Source of the DNA: Takifugu bimaculatus | Taxonomy: Eukaryota > Chordata > Actinopteri > Tetraodontiformes > Tetraodontidae | Direction: 5' to 3' | Assembly: GCA_004026145.2 (NCBI GenBank) | Contig: CP034975.1 | Coordinates: 8,933,418-8,997,417, forward strand | Length of the DNA stretch: 64,000 nt | In this document: positions 48,901 to 61,240 of the stretch, one piece after another | How positions within the stretch are numbered: the first letter of the stretch is position 1 | How the letters are laid out: every line of letters begins with the position of its first letter | Made by a program: the position numbers and the translations under genes | The notes under the pieces: generated by a model | The model's input: the letters and a program-made list of their open reading frames with translations, nothing else | What the model was told of the DNA's origin: nothing | Database searches by the model: none

Positions 48901-51900
48901 TATCCACAAAGAGGTGCATTTTGTGCATTTTAACTGCAAAAAAGATCAGTTAGACACTAAGATAAACCCTACACCCTTCCATTGGAGTATCAAGAACAGA
49001 ACAGCTGTAATATTTGGGGCGGAGCTCGACAGATGTTATATCTGTAAATTGGAACAAGAAGGGGCTGGATCCAGAAAAGAGGTTCGGCACTGCTTGTGCT
49101 AAAATCAAAGGGTGGTGCTGTCTCTGGGGGTTTCTTTCGACATCTGCATCTCAGGTTTGGGTTTGAGTTCCAAAAATATCTGTTGTGCTCTTGGCAATTG
49201 GTCACGGCTTTACGGCTTTTAAAAAAAAAATCAAGACAGTTGTGGATTAGGTGCAGCCAGACTTCTTTAAAAACCACCTTCAGAATGGGGTTTTAGACCT
49301 GCATTGTCAGATATCACACAAGCAATATCGTGCCCCTTTAAAGAAATGTTTCTAATTACCCATCACCATTACTACAAAGTCACCACAGGCTATAAAATAT
49401 CAAATATCTGCCTTGCTCTAGCATGCAGACCTGTCATTTTATGGCTCCTCTGCTGAGTTTGCAAGAAAAAGATATTTGATAGCTCAATAAATGATTGATT
49501 TGCAGTGGGAGTGTCTATGAGGTCTGTTGCCAGACATGTGCACATTGAGAATGTACCATAAAGCATGTGGTTAAAGTGGGCAGATATTCCAGTCTCAGTG
49601 TAGGCTAAGTTGATGAGCACTGTCTCCCCCTGTGGCTTTGTGAATTTCTCCTCTCCAGACATGTGACGCAGTTCATTTTCACCAGAAAAGGCTAAATTCT
49701 CACAAAAAAATGTCAAATGCCTGTTTAGCACTGATTACATACTCAGTGGTAACAATAGAAAAGAAAACCAGCTAAATTACAAACTGCCTCACATCAGACA
49801 CAGGAAAAAAGGGGTGTGAACCCATTAAAAGTTAATCGAATCAAATCAAATAAATCTTTATTTATATAGCGTCTTATACAATCAAAATTGTTTCAAGGCG
49901 CTTTCCAGAATCCCAGGGCCTAACCCCAGAAAGCAACAGTGGCAAGGAAATACTCCCCTTTAACAGGAAGAAACCTTGAGCAGGACCAGGCTCATGTAGG
50001 GGGACCCTCCTGCTGATGGCTGGCTGGGTAGAGAGAGAGGAGAGGAGAGGAGAGGAGAGGAGAGGAGGAGAGAAGGAGAGAGAGAGGAGAGGAGAGGAGA
50101 GGAGAGGAGCCCCTTGGAGAGGGAGGTCTTTCTCTTTCCTGCGGAGAGAGCTTCAGGCTTTTCTTTTTCTTTCTCTTCTTCCTTCTCTTCTCGAGGAGGG
50201 CCTCTGGCACAGATACACAGAGCAAGAAACACACACAAAAATACACTATACGCGTCAGCGGGGCCGGAGGTCATATGCAGCTCCGAAGGCACGCGCCGAC
50301 TCAACATGTAAAAATGAAAGGGGGGGGGTCGGGGGGGGCAGGGAGCTGGTTTCCATAGCAGGGGGGGCGGTAGCTAAATGCTCGCGACCCCCATTCTTCT
50401 CCTACAAACTCTGGGAACCACTAGTAGACCAGCATTCTCAGAGCGGAGCGGTCTATTGGGCTTTTCTAAATTTAACGGGCAGCCAATGAAGAGACGCCAG
50501 TACAGGAGGTATGTGATCTCTCAAATATAATGATAATCATCATGATGTGTCTCTACCTCAAGGCCTGGACTCCACATTTAGCCGCCTCAACAGTCAGAAT
50601 CTTCTCAGCACTGTATCACATAACTACAACTCCCACAACGCACTGCAAAATGGCAAACATCTAATCACACAGCTTATATTTACCTGAGTTCCTTGCACGC
50701 TTTTACCTGCTTTAAAGGTTGTATCAGCGAATCTGTGCGGAAAAACAACATAGAACAAATCTGAACCACCTGGCTCCTCCCCTTTACCAGTCTGAAACGT
50801 GATTGGTGCTGAACCCCAGTATTGAGCTGTGATTGGTTGGAACTCTTTAATGTGGCTTGGGAAGCAGGTCGTTTGGCAGCAGTTTGCGACAGTTAGACTA
50901 CAGTGAAATAAAGAATAGCAAATCATTCTCAATAGCATTTCAACCAAGTGGGCTCACGATGCCTAAAAATGAAATAGTTCCTGTAATCAAGCTTTTCTGA
51001 AACAGCCGGTTTGATGGTCGACCGTCTGTAAAGTGAATTTTTGAGTGTTTTTAAAAACCGTTTAAGACATGCAGTAAAAAGGGCATCTATCACCTTCGCT
51101 TCGATGGCGTTCCTGTCACTGGGTCCTTGATGAAGCCTCCTGAAATTCAGCATTTACACTTGACTTTGACTTGCCTGTACATAGAGTCAAGGAGCCATGT
51201 GTAGGGTGCCTGTCCACCCCAGACAGGTTGGGGTTTGGTTTAGGATTTGAGTGGGAGGTGTTCTTCTCAGAATCCCATGAATGGCTGCTTGTGTGAACCT
51301 GAGGAGGAAGGGCCAACACAGGTTGGCCTTTTTACCTCCGCGGACACGTCAGCTGCTAATTGTCTCCATATGTCAAGCAGATGGACGTCTCAGTTTGGTC
51401 GTCACCCGTGCGCACACACAGAAACGGTTGGCTCATCTTCCACCATTCTTTAATTCAATTGAGGAAAAGAAGTTTATGATATAAAGTTGCTTCGGAAAAA
51501 TACCTGCATCCTCTTGAAATGGTATTTATTCCCTGTCTTTCTTAAAAACTGTCCTTTTGCTGTTCAGAGCTAAAAAAAAAAAAAAAAAAAAGCGGTTTCA
51601 GCGCTTATACTCCATTAATGCTTTCCAGACCAACATCAAGATAAGCACTGACATTCAATGATTGCTCGCCTAATCTTCCACTCTGAGATGTGCAATCAAT
51701 TTCAAACCTTTTAGTTTTTTACCTGTGTGTCTCTCGATTGGATGTAATACATGCGTGAATCCGTAAGGGATCAGAATCTTAGGAATCCTGATTGTGCGAC
51801 TGAGGGTCGGTCATTGCTAGAATCATGCTGTCAGTAGCTCCGGTTCCCTTGGACTCCTGCACAGCCTCCTTTTACCTAATGCATTGTCGCGCAGCATCCC

Positions 51901-54900
51901 TGTCTACACAGGACATGAGGTCTGTCAGCATGTCTCATATTTGCTGGTGTTTGTCTTTAATACGCCTCCACCTGCAGGCTGCAGGCTGTGACGCTCATCC
52001 TGGGATTATTTGGAATGTTTGCCTGACCCTTGTCTGCTTTGTTGGAATTAAAACACAGTAGCGGTTGTCTGGAGTAACCCTCGGTTGCTCAGAAACGGAC
52101 AGAGATGACTTTTATTGCCGCTGCACATCGGTTTCTGCCTCTTGGGCCAGTCGTTCTCTCCCCGGTCTATGTTGGTAGATAAATCCCGTAAGGTTGAGTG
52201 ACTCAGTTTGGTGCCTTCGAGGTGTCATTTCAAAAATCTAAAGGTTGGCAAGAGTGTAGAAAATGTTTAACTTGGCAATAAAGTTCTTCTTCCTTCTTCC
52301 TTTCCTAAACAGCTGGGTTCCAGGCCCTGGAGCTCCTGGCTGCTGTTATCCCCCCCCCCCTTTTTTTTTTAAATTTCTCGCCTGCAAAAACTGTTTTATC
52401 ATTTATGTGCACGTGAATCGTCACCAATGACCTGCTAGAATGGCTGCGGCGAGCTATGCGAGGCATGCAGGGGTAGCTTTTGCCCTAAATTGGTTCTGAG
52501 GAGAAGCAAGTGATGTTTTTACAGTCCCGTATTCAACCCAAAGCTGCCACCGCTGTCACTGGCCGCGGCTCCGTGTTGTTTTTATTTCCGCCATCCGCTC
52601 GCTTTTGCATTGTCCATGGCTTGCTCGCTAACCAGCATTCCTGCAGCTGGTATGCGGCCCTGCTTCCCGCGCGAGGAATTCAAGAGATTAAGGTTTTCAT
52701 CATCGTCAAACACGTCTGAGCTGTGGCCCGAGTAAAGGTGTTCGTCTGCGATATCTAATGAGGACGGAGCACACGGCACGCCTCGTTCGCGCACGCCGAG
52801 TGCGACGAGACGTCGGACGAGACGCCACCTCGAAATAACGGCGTCGGAAAATGGTTCTCCCTGCACAAACGGAAGAGATTTCGAAAGCAAATGTACATTT
52901 TTAAAAAAGCAGCTGTTTCAAAGTTGCAGAATCTGACTTCGAGATTAGATTTTTCAAGGTTTTCAAGGGAGCTTTTTCTTTTTCGGGCCCCCGCCAGCCT
53001 GGATAGAGCGATGGCGGCGACTGAGTTAGCAGATTTCTGATTTGGGAATTATATAATCCCGGTCTGAGCATGTGCGTCCTGCTACATGTGCAGGCTGCGT
53101 GCGTTTCTAGCCGAGTATTTGGCCGCGGCTTGTGCAATGAAATCTGCCGTGCGCTGGCACTGGTGAGCAATCCTGAAAGCACCCCGGGGTAACAGGGCGC
53201 ACAGGGTGATCAGGCTCAACGGCGTTCACCTCTGTGGCCTATTTCAACCACGAACGTTTAGGGAATGTGCGTGTGCTTTCTTTTTTCCCTCTCTGTTCAG
53301 GGTGGGGGTCGCCGGGCAGCAGGCAGCGCCGTTGTTTTCCTCGGTGTCTGCTTCTCTCGGCTGCAGATGCTTGGAAAACTGGGATCTAAGTACAGCTTTT
53401 TGGGAATGGACAGGAAACCCCAATCATTCTCTCTCACAGTCTGTTGCGTCATTCCGCTGTGGAATGATGGTATTATTGCATGCTGTGCACATTTCAAATT
53501 ACCCCGAGTCCTCACCCACATACTTGGAAAATTTCATTATTCTCTGCAACCCCCACAGTGTTTTTTTGTGAGAATCTTCTCGTCTTTACCTCTGTTTTGT
53601 CCATTAGGGGCTCCAACTGTTGCCGAGATGAGTGCATTATCAGACGCAACTGTAAAATCCAACGTGTTTTTTTCTGACAATACAAGTGCTAACCAAGCCG
53701 GAAATAAAAAAAATAAAATAAAAAAAAACACGACCAGGAGCAGTCAGATTCTCATTACGTGCAGGTGTCAGAACGGGTGACAGCTCATTAAATCCCTCCA
53801 CGCTGACTCGAGTTGTTACTTTCCTTTAACCCTGATTGCGATGCAGGAGAGTCCAGCCCACATCTTCCACTTTTCCAATACAGCTGGATGGCAGACCTTT
53901 CCGCTTCACACAACCCTCAAGGCCTTTCGCAGTCAGAGGATGAAAAAAACCCACCTTGACAGCATCCTTCCACACTTCTGAAAGCCCGTCTGCGTGAATC
54001 TCAACCTGTAACTGACCATTTCCAACTTTGCGGAGTGTCAAGAAGAATTCAAAAGTGCTATTTCCCAGCTGCTTTGTTGCTAAGTTGCATTTCCCAGGTT
54101 ACCGAAGGGAGACGGGTTTATGTGGACCCCCCCTCCCCCATCCCCCCTTTACCTTCTGGTTTTCTGAGTCCCGTGCCATCGTCTTGTCTTGAAAAACAAT
54201 CAGGGAAAAGACTCGAGCATCTCATGCTGGAGTATAACTCTTCCGCTGCTATGCTGGCCGCAGGAATTTGGCTAAAGAGTTAAAATCATTCTGTAATTAT
54301 ATTGAAAATGTAGAATAAGAGCACAGGGTTGATTATTCCCCAGGGTTAAAGGGTATTTAGACGCTGAGGGAGTAAACAGCTGTTGTCAATACTTGGGTGT
54401 ACCGTGGATGACATTTAGACTGAATGAGAGCTTGAGGAATGCCTTAACAACAGCTGCTGCCGTGTTTCCAAACTGCTATCTGCTCCTACTCTTCATTTAG
54501 ACAGAAAATGGGACTGATGATGGCCGCGGAGCGCAGGTCCTTGTCATTCCTGTCACGCTCAGATTGAAAGTTGCCAAGCTGAGATGTAATTAGCCGTGCT
54601 GTACATTTGTCTAGCGCCAACCTAAGCAGCGTCCTTGTGCCTGGATCGCACGGCATTTGAAGGCCTTTTAAAGCCGAGCACGTGGCTGGTTCTTTTATGA
54701 AAGCTGGGTGCAGGCGGGAAGGGGTGGGAATGATGTAATTAAGTCTGAGAGGTGACAAAAACAGGAGCCGAGTGAACGTGGAACAGTACATTTTTCTCCT
54801 CGAGGCCTCACTATCTCAAAGTGAGGATTTCGGACCTCCGTTGTTGCGCGCCGAACATAAAAAGTGAGGCTTTAGTTCATTCAACGTGCCACGCAGCTTC

Positions 54901-57900
54901 TAGTGCAAGCCGTTGTGATTTTCCGGCTTGGTAAAGATGATTCAGATGGTCCAGAACCAACCGAAGCAGGCCCAGGCCACCCCCAGCTGCTCACATTAGG
55001 TTCAAGTCACTTATGCTGAGCGGCAGAGTAGCAGCTGGATCTGCTCTCTCTTACTTACTCGAACCCATTCCACCCATTGTCCAGTGGGGCCACGCTCTTC
55101 CTTCAAAAAGCCCTTGAAGACGCAGCTCTTCTGATGGCACCTGCTCTCCCAACAGCACTTACCTTTCTCCTCCTGTCTCTCTAGGCACCTCCACTCTCCT
55201 GTTTTTATCTCTCTTCACTCCCTCTTTATAGCTCTACACTTGGTTGGTAGTAGCACTTGTACTGGGTATTTTAGAGCTGTAAGACAATATTTTGTTCTCA
55301 TACGTCTCACTTGTGCGGTAGCTGGATCACGTCGCTCCTAAATGACTTAAATGTTAATGTTTCACACTGGATGTATTTATTGTTGACATTTCATAACCGA
55401 CTAACTAAATCCACCAAGATGCTACTGACTGGTTTCAGCCATGATTTTTTGCCTCCCGTACACTCAAATGTTTTTGTGTTGCTTTTCTAGATTAAAAGCG
55501 CTAAGACGGAGAAAGAGAGCCAGCCGCTGCTGTTGAACAGCCTCCAGTATCTGGAGCGTTACATCTATCTCATCCTCTTCAACACATATCTCCATCTAGA
55601 GAAGAAAAACTCCTGGCAGCGCTCTTTCACACTCTGGATGGAACAGGTACGGGATTGGCAGCCATGCTTTTCTTCTTCTCAACTCCCTTTTGATATACGT
55701 TCTGTTGCTGACTCTGGCTAAACAGATGGAAAACACTCAGTACACAACCTTTTTTTGTCTCTTTTTCAACTTCGAGTCCGTACCCAGATTAATTACTTGT
55801 TGAAATGATCAAATAGCGTTTTAGAAGCTTTTGTTTCCTCTCCTCGATCACATTTCTCCCAGATTCAAATAGCCACACAGTCCCTTGCATTTACTGCAAC
55901 TCTTCTCATTTACTGAGTTGATCTAATTGAGGTTGGTTGCTGTTTGCTTATTACTGCCTGTAGCAAAGAGAGAGAGAGATGCCTTTTCTCTCTCGCCTGA
56001 TCTTTTTTGCTTTTCATCCCACTTTGTAGACAGTGGCAAAGGCTAAAGGATAATTCCATCACTTTTTTCTGTTGGTCCTTCCCCCTCTCATTAACTGCTG
56101 GTTGCGAACCCCCCCTTTATGTCTTTTTCTCTTTTTTGCAAGAATCCAACCGCAGCATTGTTTTCTGTGTTTTTACTGCGATTTCTATTTCTGCGATCAA
56201 CCACAAAAACAAAGGAAAAACAATCGCTTTTCTCCGCAAAAAGTGTCGTATCGGCTAAAACAAACCCTCTAGAGCAGAAAGACAGACGGACAAAAGGGTT
56301 ACTGATGTCCACTGCTCTGCATTTGTCATTAAAACCCCAATGCAATGTGTCAGTGTCTTGGCAGCCACTCCGGTTCTGCACACTGTGAACCGGTTACCTG
56401 AGTTTCATGTGGATTTTTCTCCAGGAATTTACAAGCTGGTTCTGGTTCTATTGTGGCCTGGTTCTTTACGCATTGAACTTCATAATGTGTCGGCCCTGTG
56501 TTTTTGTTGCCGCATTAATCGCTTGGCCAGCTGTGCCCCTACAGTAAAGTGGAGAATTTATGTGCATTCCAAACAAATGAGTAGTCTGTAAGTGGCACCC
56601 AACACACACAGACACTGAAATTACAGGTATGTTGCAATATGCAGTTAAAACAAAACAACAAATAAGCAGTTTAACAGGTTGGCTAAGCATATTTAGTGTG
56701 ATCACTTAAAGCTACAGCTTCCACTGTTTTTATTAAACAGCTTTAAAGGTTGTATAAAGTTTATACATGTATAAATTCTGATTTCAATGCATTTAAAAAA
56801 AAAAAAAGATCTAATGATGAAGCCTTTTTGTAAATCTTCATAGATATAACATCAGCCATGTCATAAACAGGACAGTGAAGTGCTTCAGACATTTAGACTC
56901 AAAGGTAAAGTTCTGAAATTCTTGTTTTTGTTAAAGGAGATGTTTTCACCTTGGATTAAATGCATTCCAAAGAATCCAATTTAAGAGATCATCTCTTGGG
57001 AAAATAGAGAAAGTACCAAAGTGTGTGCTTGATGTGGGTTTGAAAGCTTCATTCACTGGTAGTCTACACCATCCGTAAACACATTCCTCTGCTACAAGAA
57101 CCCGTGTGGCCATTAAATGCATCCTAGTATTGGATTATAACACTGAAGCTGCAGAGCTGATTCAGCTAGTGATACAAAGGTCATTGCTTTGATCTTGCAC
57201 CCCTCTGGTCCTTGAGGTATGTTATGCTCTCATCTGAATCCTTCCATCCGAACACAGTTTCCCACACTCTTTTGGACATATTATTTGCTATTATTTGTCC
57301 ATTTAGGGGCTTCAGTTAAAGTCACCACAGTTTGCAACACTGTATCACAGCAATGGTTCATTTAAGCGGCTCGTTCTGCACGGGAAATGCTACCACTTGG
57401 TACCAAAAGTGAGTTGATTTTTTTTTCTTAAATCGCTGCAGATAAAAAGAACGCCTTTGATTGACCCAGATATGAAAGATATTTACAAACATGTAGAGCG
57501 AATCTGATCTCGTGGTCACAGGAATTGTGTGGGAAGGCAAAGCAATTCTGAGGTCAGACTGCATTGTCTGAAACTCAGGGTAAGGTTATTTTGCCATGAA
57601 CCTGCAAATTATCCTCTGTTGAAGCCTGGAGAAAACAGGCCAAAATGTTGAAAAATCACTGAATTAAACGTCGAAATGTGAAAAAGAAGCCCGGAGTATG
57701 AAAATCAAAAGGAGTATCGTCAGAGGAGTGAAGACCGTTTTCGGGAGGAACATGCATGCGTCATCGCTAGGACATGAAACATCGCAGCTACTGTGGCCTT
57801 TTCTTTGACGTTCCCCAAAGGCTGTTTTACGCAGACTAGCTTGAAAAACACAAATAAAGCCGCCTGTGTTGACAGGAAGAAGCTATTAGCGACTCTGCGG

Positions 57901-60900
57901 AGGCACAAAGTGAAGATCTTTTTTCCTTTGGAGGCAAAATCTCCGACTGTTACACCGCACCTGCCGGGAGTAAATCTTTGATTAAAACCGGTCAGCCTGG
58001 GCGGCGGATCGCTGCCATGGCAACCGCTCCCCCGGTGCTGGTGTTTGGTTTCGGTATAATCTTAAGGGAAGTGTCAGCTGATTGATTTGTGACTTTATAG
58101 GCTTCACAGAAGACAAAACAGAGACGGGACACAGCAGGCTGAGCAAACACCCGCACAGGCAGACAATTTCCTTCTTTATTTGTTTGTTCTGTTTCACTGT
58201 TCTACTAGATGTCCAATCCAGGCGGCATAGCTGACTTTCTCCTTATTACATGTACAACTATCCAAAAAAACCAAAACAATAGGTTTAAAAGTTTCATTTT
58301 TATTCTATTGAACCACCTCATTATTTCTGGGACTTTTAGAAGTCGGAAAATCTTTGACACAGAGGATCTTCCGGGAATGCTATGGGACTCTCCTGCACAC
58401 CATTTCCACGCCCCGTGCCAGCACTCTCAGGGGAAGTCGACTCGCAGCGTGCTTCTTTTGAAAAATCTAGTTATGAAATTATGGAATTAAATGGAAATCA
58501 TGCCGCAGGCTATGCCACTGGTTCCTTCCAGGCTAAAGTAAAAAAAACAACAACTGGAGACTTCAAAGCGCGCTCTGGTGAGGGCCCGCGAAATTGACGA
58601 GAAATCAAAGACGCGCCCTGGAAAATTCAGGAAAACGCGGGGGTGCGGTGGCCCCCGCTGCCAGTTTTGCGATTGTATACCGTCCCACTTGAATTCTGGC
58701 AGCGGCCCGAACAATCTGGCCCATCCAGCCCGGAGGCATAATCATTAGCTGATCGTCAGTGACCGTGGTGGCATCAAAATGACAAACCGCCACGCCAGAG
58801 GCGGCACTCGGGAGGGGGGGGGTCGGCCGTCCCTGGTGGTGTGTTTGGAGCCACGGTTACACAACCTACCAGATCTGAGCGGAACAACATGTCCTACATC
58901 CCACTCTGTTATCAGGCATCTGTAAATGCGAGCCTGTGCATGGACTAATTGATCCGTGCGGCTGGTTAAAACCACGAGCACGGTGATCTCGGCGATGCTG
59001 GGGGGGTTGCAGCACCTGAGCCTTTGACCTGTTGGACGCCGTTGAAAACACGGACGTTTGTCCCCACTGCCATCGCTGCTCAGTGCGGCCGCGAACGCCA
59101 CATCGCCGCCACGTGGCACAAATATTGTCCCTCCCGGCCGCAGCATCAGAGGAGATATTGAGACTCAAATCCATGTTTGCTAATCCAAATCACGGCCTTT
59201 GACACAATGGTGGGACTTGTGTACAGTGCATACCAGGGATGCCAGCAGGAAAGGTACCATATCAGTCACTCCAGCTGTTTTGTATGTGGGACAGAAGCTT
59301 CCCTGTGCCCCCCCTTCCACACGCACGCACACACACACACACAGGCCCGGTATGTGCAGCCTTTGAGCTCGCCGCCTGGGAACGACCAGCACGTCCCCAC
59401 CACTCCGCTCCTCCCAATCACTGCAGCCACCGAATGAATATTGGCGTTTGTGGTCCCTCTGTTGCAGCGTGAATACATTTCAGAGCCGGGCCGACAGCCT
59501 TCGGACTCAAAAACCCGGCACAGCGATGTGGGTCTCGTTATCTGGAAATGAGGGGCGGTTAAAACGCGAATCACCGGCTTTTTCATTGCTCCCTTTAGCG
59601 CCGCTCAGCCTCAGCATCGACTCTCAGAGCTGCTTATTTAAGATTAAGAAGAGATGGAATAATCAGTGCTATCAAAAAAATTTGGGCCGCTGTTCTTGGC
59701 CTCGGCCTCGGCCTATGTTGAGGTTGTGGGTGCCTAATGACCAGCAGGAAAAGCACTTTTACGCGTGGTTTCGCTCTAGCAGAAAAGACATTTAAAGGAT
59801 TATTTATGTAAAGTGTTGACAGCTTCAGGTCTGACCCAGAGGCTGTGAAGCGGACACCTGCTCAGCGGTGGTTAAAACCCTCATCTTCTGCCTCCACAAG
59901 AGCCGTGTCTAACCAGCTAGTTTTGGTTCTAATAATATATTTTGACTTCTGAGCTGTTTTGTGTTTGGATCCCTCCGAGCCAGGGCTGTGACACGACTCA
60001 GCTCTTAACAACCGAGGTTCTTCCCTAGTAGACAGCGGCTGTGTGTACTCGGTGAGTCAGGTCAAGGCTCTCGGTTCACTGCACAAACGGTTTCTCCTGG
60101 AGGTCAGAGCCACTGACTAATGCTTGTGTTTCACCCACTTACTCGTTCCCATCCACTGGCTCGTACTCGCTGCGCGGTCAGCGAGTACTGTGGGTAATTT
60201 TGACCTCGCTCTGAGGTAAACTCCAGTTTACATCCGCACAAAGCTGGCCAGCGAGGCCGTCATTGTGGTGCAATGGGATATCGCCATGCAGATTCCCCTC
60301 CTGAGCCATAGGTTTATTTCTTCCTGGTGGTCCGTGGCTCGTCTCATCGTTCTTCACGACTCCGCACGACCTGTACAGCTCGGCATAAATGCAGCGGCCC
60401 ACATAGTACACGCCATTGTGTGGCGTGCCATAGCTGTTTAAAAGTACTTTGTGTTTCTGAGGCTCGAACAGTAAAAAAGGCACACAGGTTGGATTTATTG
60501 CGCACGGAACCGAGAAGCTCTAAAGTTGGAGCATGTCTTTATTGCTGAAGGACATAAACTGAGAGCCCTCAGATTCTCGTCCTTCCCACGACAGCTTGTC
60601 TGATCGAAATTATTTTTTATTTTTGGTCTTACTCCATAAATGCAGCATCAGCGCCATATTGTGACCTCTAGGACTGAAGAAAAACACCCCAGATGATGCT
60701 GCTGATACTCAATTATTCAAGTTTTCAACAGTTCTTTTCTGCATCTGAAATATTTCCACCATCATAGATATTTAGAGAACTGGAGGTTTGTAATTGTTGA
60801 CATGGATTTGAGAAGAGATGCATTGACTTTCTCCATAAGTTGCTGTTCTATAAATGTAGATTTTTCTGGGATTGTGTAAAGTTTATTATCCAGGATCTGT

Positions 60901-61240
60901 CGCTTCTGCCTTCTGCTATACTGCAGCCATTTAGTGGGCGGGGTTTTAATGAATGTCGAAACCACAGCGTTACCATCAAGAACTGTCAAAATGTACCGGT
61001 TTCTAGACTTCAGGTTTAGCTGTAAATTTCCAAATGCTTCCATAACATCACCGTTCCTCCCTGTTTATAAATTTGCTGCTTCTGTTGTAGGTGGCGGCCA
61101 GAGCCGGAGTTTACGACGTCCTCAACCAGCTCGGATTCTCCGAGTTCGAAGACCCGAGGGACACGCCGCTGGCCAGACTGCGCTACCGCTGGCAACAGCA
61201 CACCACACACACGCTTCCTTTCAGAGGAGAGTTCATCTGA
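36902..61240 (+). CDS. pald1: Paladin, phosphatase-like protein (two apparent 1-base insertions)
   Basis: Nineteen coding exons: 36902-37086 (ATG), 37291-37393, 38382-38561, 38988-39152, 39252-39412, 39846-39921, 40514-40668, 40848-40941, 41040-41144, 41249-41344, 41434-41569, 41640-41757, 42025-42204, 42276-42473, 42720-42860, 42938-43009, 44038-44178, 55491-55646, 61091-61240 (TGA). Corrected length is 869 residues, human 856. An N-terminal MGTT suits myristoylation. Two CX5R loops are present: CQVGVGRTN (C near 312) and CSNGKGRTT (C near 675). Paladin is known as an endothelial and neural regulator of receptor signalling; reported to be a phosphoinositide phosphatase. Exon 11 (136 nt) and exon 12 (118 nt) each hold one base too many; dropping one base in each gives GAR-VL-VADECLAPDVLSTV. 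As written, a TGA follows near residue 487. The acceptor for the first coding exon is at 36888. Confidence 0.93.
41434..41757 (+). other. pald1: pald1 exons 11-12 with two single-base insertions
   Basis: Exon 11 ends GCC CGC A GTC CTG|GTGAGG, with the extra base near 41563. Exon 12 starts GTT GCT GAT GAG TGT TTA G GCT CCA GAC, with the extra base at 41658. Every neighbouring exon boundary up to here is consistent, and both exons become multiples of three (135 and 117) once one base is dropped from each. Confidence 0.85.
42538..42551 (-). promoter_or_regulatory. CTCF-like core motif (13/14)
   Basis: The minus strand reads CCACTAGAGGGAGC, one mismatch from the CTCF core. It lies in the pald1 intron between exons 14 and 15. 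This is a motif match only. Confidence 0.35.
44179..55490 (+). other. pald1: Very large pald1 intron (11.3 kb)
   Basis: GTACGC donor and TTTTCTAG acceptor. It holds the inverted LINE tail at 49833-50522, a short duplicated unit GACCCTGCTCTAGCA near 45601-45630, and an A-run at 51572-51591. No nested gene is recognised: open frames of up to 171 codons on both strands show no domain. Confidence 0.7.
49833..50522 (-). mobile_element. Inverted copy of the fish LINE 3' tail
   Basis: The minus strand reads SLHWLPVKF (the end of a fish LINE ORF), then AATGCTGGTCTACTAGTGG, a pyrimidine (CTCTC)n tract, GCTCAAGGTTTCTTCCTGTT, AGCGCCTTGAAACAATTTTG and GCTATATAAATAAAG, ending in TTTGATTTGATTC. Both ends match the copy at 15084-15735, but the middle differs (see findings). 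It is 5'-truncated and inactive. Confidence 0.8.
55647..61090 (+). other. pald1: Last pald1 intron (5.4 kb)
   Basis: GTACGG donor and TGTTGTAG acceptor. It contains a GC-rich block at about 58560-59120 and a CA run at 59326-59343. An open minus-strand frame at 60178-60483 has balanced composition but no recognised family. I call no gene here. Confidence 0.65.

Noticed and set aside
58605..59174. GC-rich block with long minus-strand frames (up to 133 codons)
   Set aside because: High GC lowers stop frequency; several overlapping frames are open and none resembles a known protein.
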